Source: JANWZL01 sp037445185
GTDB taxonomy: Bacteria; Pseudomonadota; Gammaproteobacteria; Burkholderiales; Thiobacillaceae
DNA: 14,925 bases
Reading direction: 5' to 3'
Assembly: GCA_037445185.1 (NCBI GenBank)
Contig: JBBIKZ010000057.1
Coordinates: 1 to 14,925, forward strand
Made by a program: the position numbers and the translations under genes
Part shown: in pieces, positions 13,757 through 14,925 of the stretch
Layout: each line of letters opens with the position of its first letter
Numbering within the stretch: the stretch's first letter is position 1
The notes under the pieces: generated by a model
Told to the model about the DNA's origin: nothing
Seen by the model: the letters and a program-made list of their open reading frames with translations, nothing else
Database searches by the model: none

Positions 13757-14673
13757 ACACGGCACACCGACCGAGCGTGGGTCTTGCCCTGGGCAGCGGT
13801 TCCGCCCGCGGCTGGGCGCATATCGGGGTCATCCGCACTCTTGAGGAACTCGGCATCCGGCCGCAGATCGTCTGCGGCACCTCCATCGGCGCCCTGGTGG
13901 GGGCCGCCTATGCCTCCGAAAACCTCGAACGTCTGGAGACCTGGGTCAGCGGCCTCAAGATCAAGGACGTGGTCGGCTACTTCGACCTCACCCTCAACGG
14001 CGGCATGATCAAGGGCGAGCGGCTGATGGAGTTCTTCCGCCGCCACCTGCAGGACCGCAGCATAGATAGCCTCGAGCAGACCTATGCCGCCGTGGCCACC
14101 GATCTGGCCACCGGCCGCGAGGTCTGGCTGCGCGAGGGCGGCCTGCTCGACGCCGTGCGCGCCTCCATTGCGCTGCCCGGGCTTTTCACCCCCGCCCTGC
14201 ACGGCGGCCGCTGGCTGGTGGACGGCGGGCTGGTGAACCCGGTCCCCGTCTCGCTCGCCCGCGCCCTGGGCGCCGAGGTGGTCATTGCGGTGGACCTGAA
14301 CACCAATCTGGTCGGTCGCCATCTGCGTGCGCGCACGCCCCGCCCCACGCGCAACCGGCCGGCCGAGAACAGCCTGGCCGCCGCCCTCATGCAACGCCTG
14401 CAGGCCGGCCTTGAGGGCCTGCCGCTGCCCAGGCGCGCAGCCGGGGAGGAACCCCCATCGCTCTTCGACACCCTGGCCACCAGCATCAACATCATGCAGG
14501 TGCAGATCAGCCGCAGCCGCCTGGCGGGAGACCCGCCAGACGTCCTCATCACACCGCGCCTGGCCCATCTGGGCCTGCTCGAATTCCACCGCGCGCGCGA
14601 GGCCATGGCCGAGGGACGACGCGCGGTGCAGACCGTGCAAGCCCTGCTGCGCGAGCTGGCTCTGATCGCGTGA
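13753..14673 (+). CDS. rssA: RssA-like patatin family phospholipase/hydrolase
   Basis: The 306-residue patatin-domain protein has the oxyanion-hole motif GSGSARGWAHIGV (14-26), the nucleophile serine S44 in GTSIG (42-46) and the catalytic aspartate D157 in DGG (157-159), so the Ser-Asp dyad is intact. The stretch VDGGLVNPVPVSLARALGAE and the C-terminal RSRLAGDPPDVLI...EFHRA segment closely resemble E. coli RssA. No signal peptide or membrane helix is seen, so it is probably cytoplasmic or loosely membrane bound. The family hydrolyses acyl esters of lipids; the substrate here is unknown. It overlaps hlyD by ATGA and has no Shine-Dalgarno, so its translation is probably coupled to the adaptor. 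The linkage suggests lipid turnover tied to the transporter. Confidence 0.92.
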   Translation: MNTAHRPSVGLALGSGSARGWAHIGVIRTLEELGIRPQIVCGTSIGALVGAAYASENLERLETWVSGLKIKDVVGYFDLTLNGGMIKGERLMEFFRRHLQDRSIDSLEQTYAAVATDLATGREVWLREGGLLDAVRASIALPGLFTPALHGGRWLVDGGLVNPVPVSLARALGAEVVIAVDLNTNLVGRHLRARTPRPTRNRPAENSLAAALMQRLQAGLEGLPLPRRAAGEEPPSLFDTLATSINIMQVQISRSRLAGDPPDVLITPRLAHLGLLEFHRAREAMAEGRRAVQTVQALLRELALIA

Positions 14674-14697
14674 AACACCCCTACGATCGCCGGTGCA

Positions 14698-14714
14698 GGC
14701 GCACCCATGGCGCC
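14698..14714 (+). terminator. Weak hairpin after rssA
   Basis: GGCGC and GCGCC flank a 7-base loop 24 bases after the rssA stop, and an overlapping GGTGC/GCACC stem competes with it. There is no U-tract. If the operon ends here, termination would have to be Rho-dependent or lie further on. Confidence 0.2.
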
Positions 14715-14763
14715 AGGAGGGATAGCGCTGGATCTGCACGTCTCGCCTGCCCTTGAGGGAGGG

Positions 14764-14809
14764 GTCGCGTGCAGTTGTGTGTGTCATCGCCTGGGATGAT
14801 GAACGCGAC
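14764..14809. repeat. Nested dyads downstream of rssA
   Basis: GTCGCGT (14764-14770) is the perfect reverse complement of ACGCGAC (14803-14809). Inside it TCATC (14784-14788) pairs with GATGA (14795-14799). A separate perfect 10-base palindrome, TCCGGCCGGA, lies at 14838-14847, and a short GT run at 14775-14784. They could be regulatory or sit within a coding frame (see the partial frame here). Confidence 0.3.
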
Positions 14810-14925
14810 GGCACGTCAGATGTCTGGCTGACCTGGCTCCGGCCGGACGGACGCTTCGCCGATAATCCCAGATTGTCCATTAGGACGCGGGAAGGCGCGC
14901 CGCCCATGGTCGAGGCAGTTTGCGC
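14777..14925 (+). CDS. Possible unidentified gene start running off the right edge
   Basis: From GTG 14777 the frame stays open to the window end and reads, in part, VWLTWLRPDGRFADNPRLS, which has a protein-like mix with tryptophans rather than the arginine/proline-rich look of shadow frames. A purine-rich GAGGGAGGGG ends twelve bases before the GTG; TTG 14753 is an alternative start in the same frame. Codon use is less GC-rich at third positions than in the genes to the left (AAT, AGA, ATT, AGG occur), which could mean a different origin or no gene at all. I do not recognise the product. The opposite strand also has short open frames ending at 14880. Confidence 0.28.
   Translation, partial: MCVIAWDDERDGTSDVWLTWLRPDGRFADNPRLSIRTREGAPPMVEAVC

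Noticed and set aside
13573..14907. 444-codon open frame on the minus strand antisense to hlyD and rssA
   Set aside because: It lies opposite two well-identified genes, is rich in Gly/Gln/His/Arg/Ala with no recognisable motif, and is the expected complement of high-GC coding sequence.

Overview
The window reads as ordinary, very GC-rich proteobacterial chromosome. The gene set (type IV pilus pilB-pilC-pilD followed by coaE and zapD, and ypjD with a CorB-type gene divergent from ffh) points to a betaproteobacterium or a closely related gammaproteobacterium. The N-terminus of ZapD (ILYEYPLHERIRT) looks betaproteobacterial to me. The placement rests on recalled synteny and protein style, not on a search. 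I see no rRNA, tRNA, CRISPR array, insertion sequence or prophage gene.

Left arm, minus strand, reading right to left from 7886 to 1: ypjD (CcsA-like membrane protein), a CorB/HlyC-CorC family CBS protein, pilB, pilC, pilD, coaE, zapD, and the first 44 codons of dsbC, cut by the window edge. Gaps are short (10 to 204 bases), so this is one long co-directional block, possibly re-initiated at a candidate promoter before pilB. PilB (assembly ATPase), PilC (inner-membrane platform) and PilD (prepilin peptidase) build type IV pili. CoaE makes coenzyme A, ZapD bundles FtsZ, and DsbC is a periplasmic disulfide isomerase. The pilC-pilD gap is almost entirely an inverted pair of heptamer arrays.

Right arm, plus strand from 7957: ffh (signal recognition particle GTPase), then an ABC ATPase, a double-FtsX permease, a HlyD-type periplasmic adaptor and an RssA-like patatin hydrolase. 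The last four form a likely operon that may export or remodel a hydrophobic or lipidic substrate. The adaptor carries the helical-hairpin tip residues used for docking to TolC-type channels. The substrate is unknown.

The most interesting pattern is in this operon. All four genes start at ATGA, none has a visible Shine-Dalgarno of its own, and the frame ending at each ATGA is open upstream. Three gaps are spanned by very small open frames (9, 15 or 20, and 22 codons), and the fourth junction is a direct hlyD-rssA overlap. The first small frame has a perfect AGGAGG. This could be a translational relay in which short bridging peptides couple each gene to the next.

The last 250 bases hold several dyads and a possible unidentified reading frame running off the right edge.
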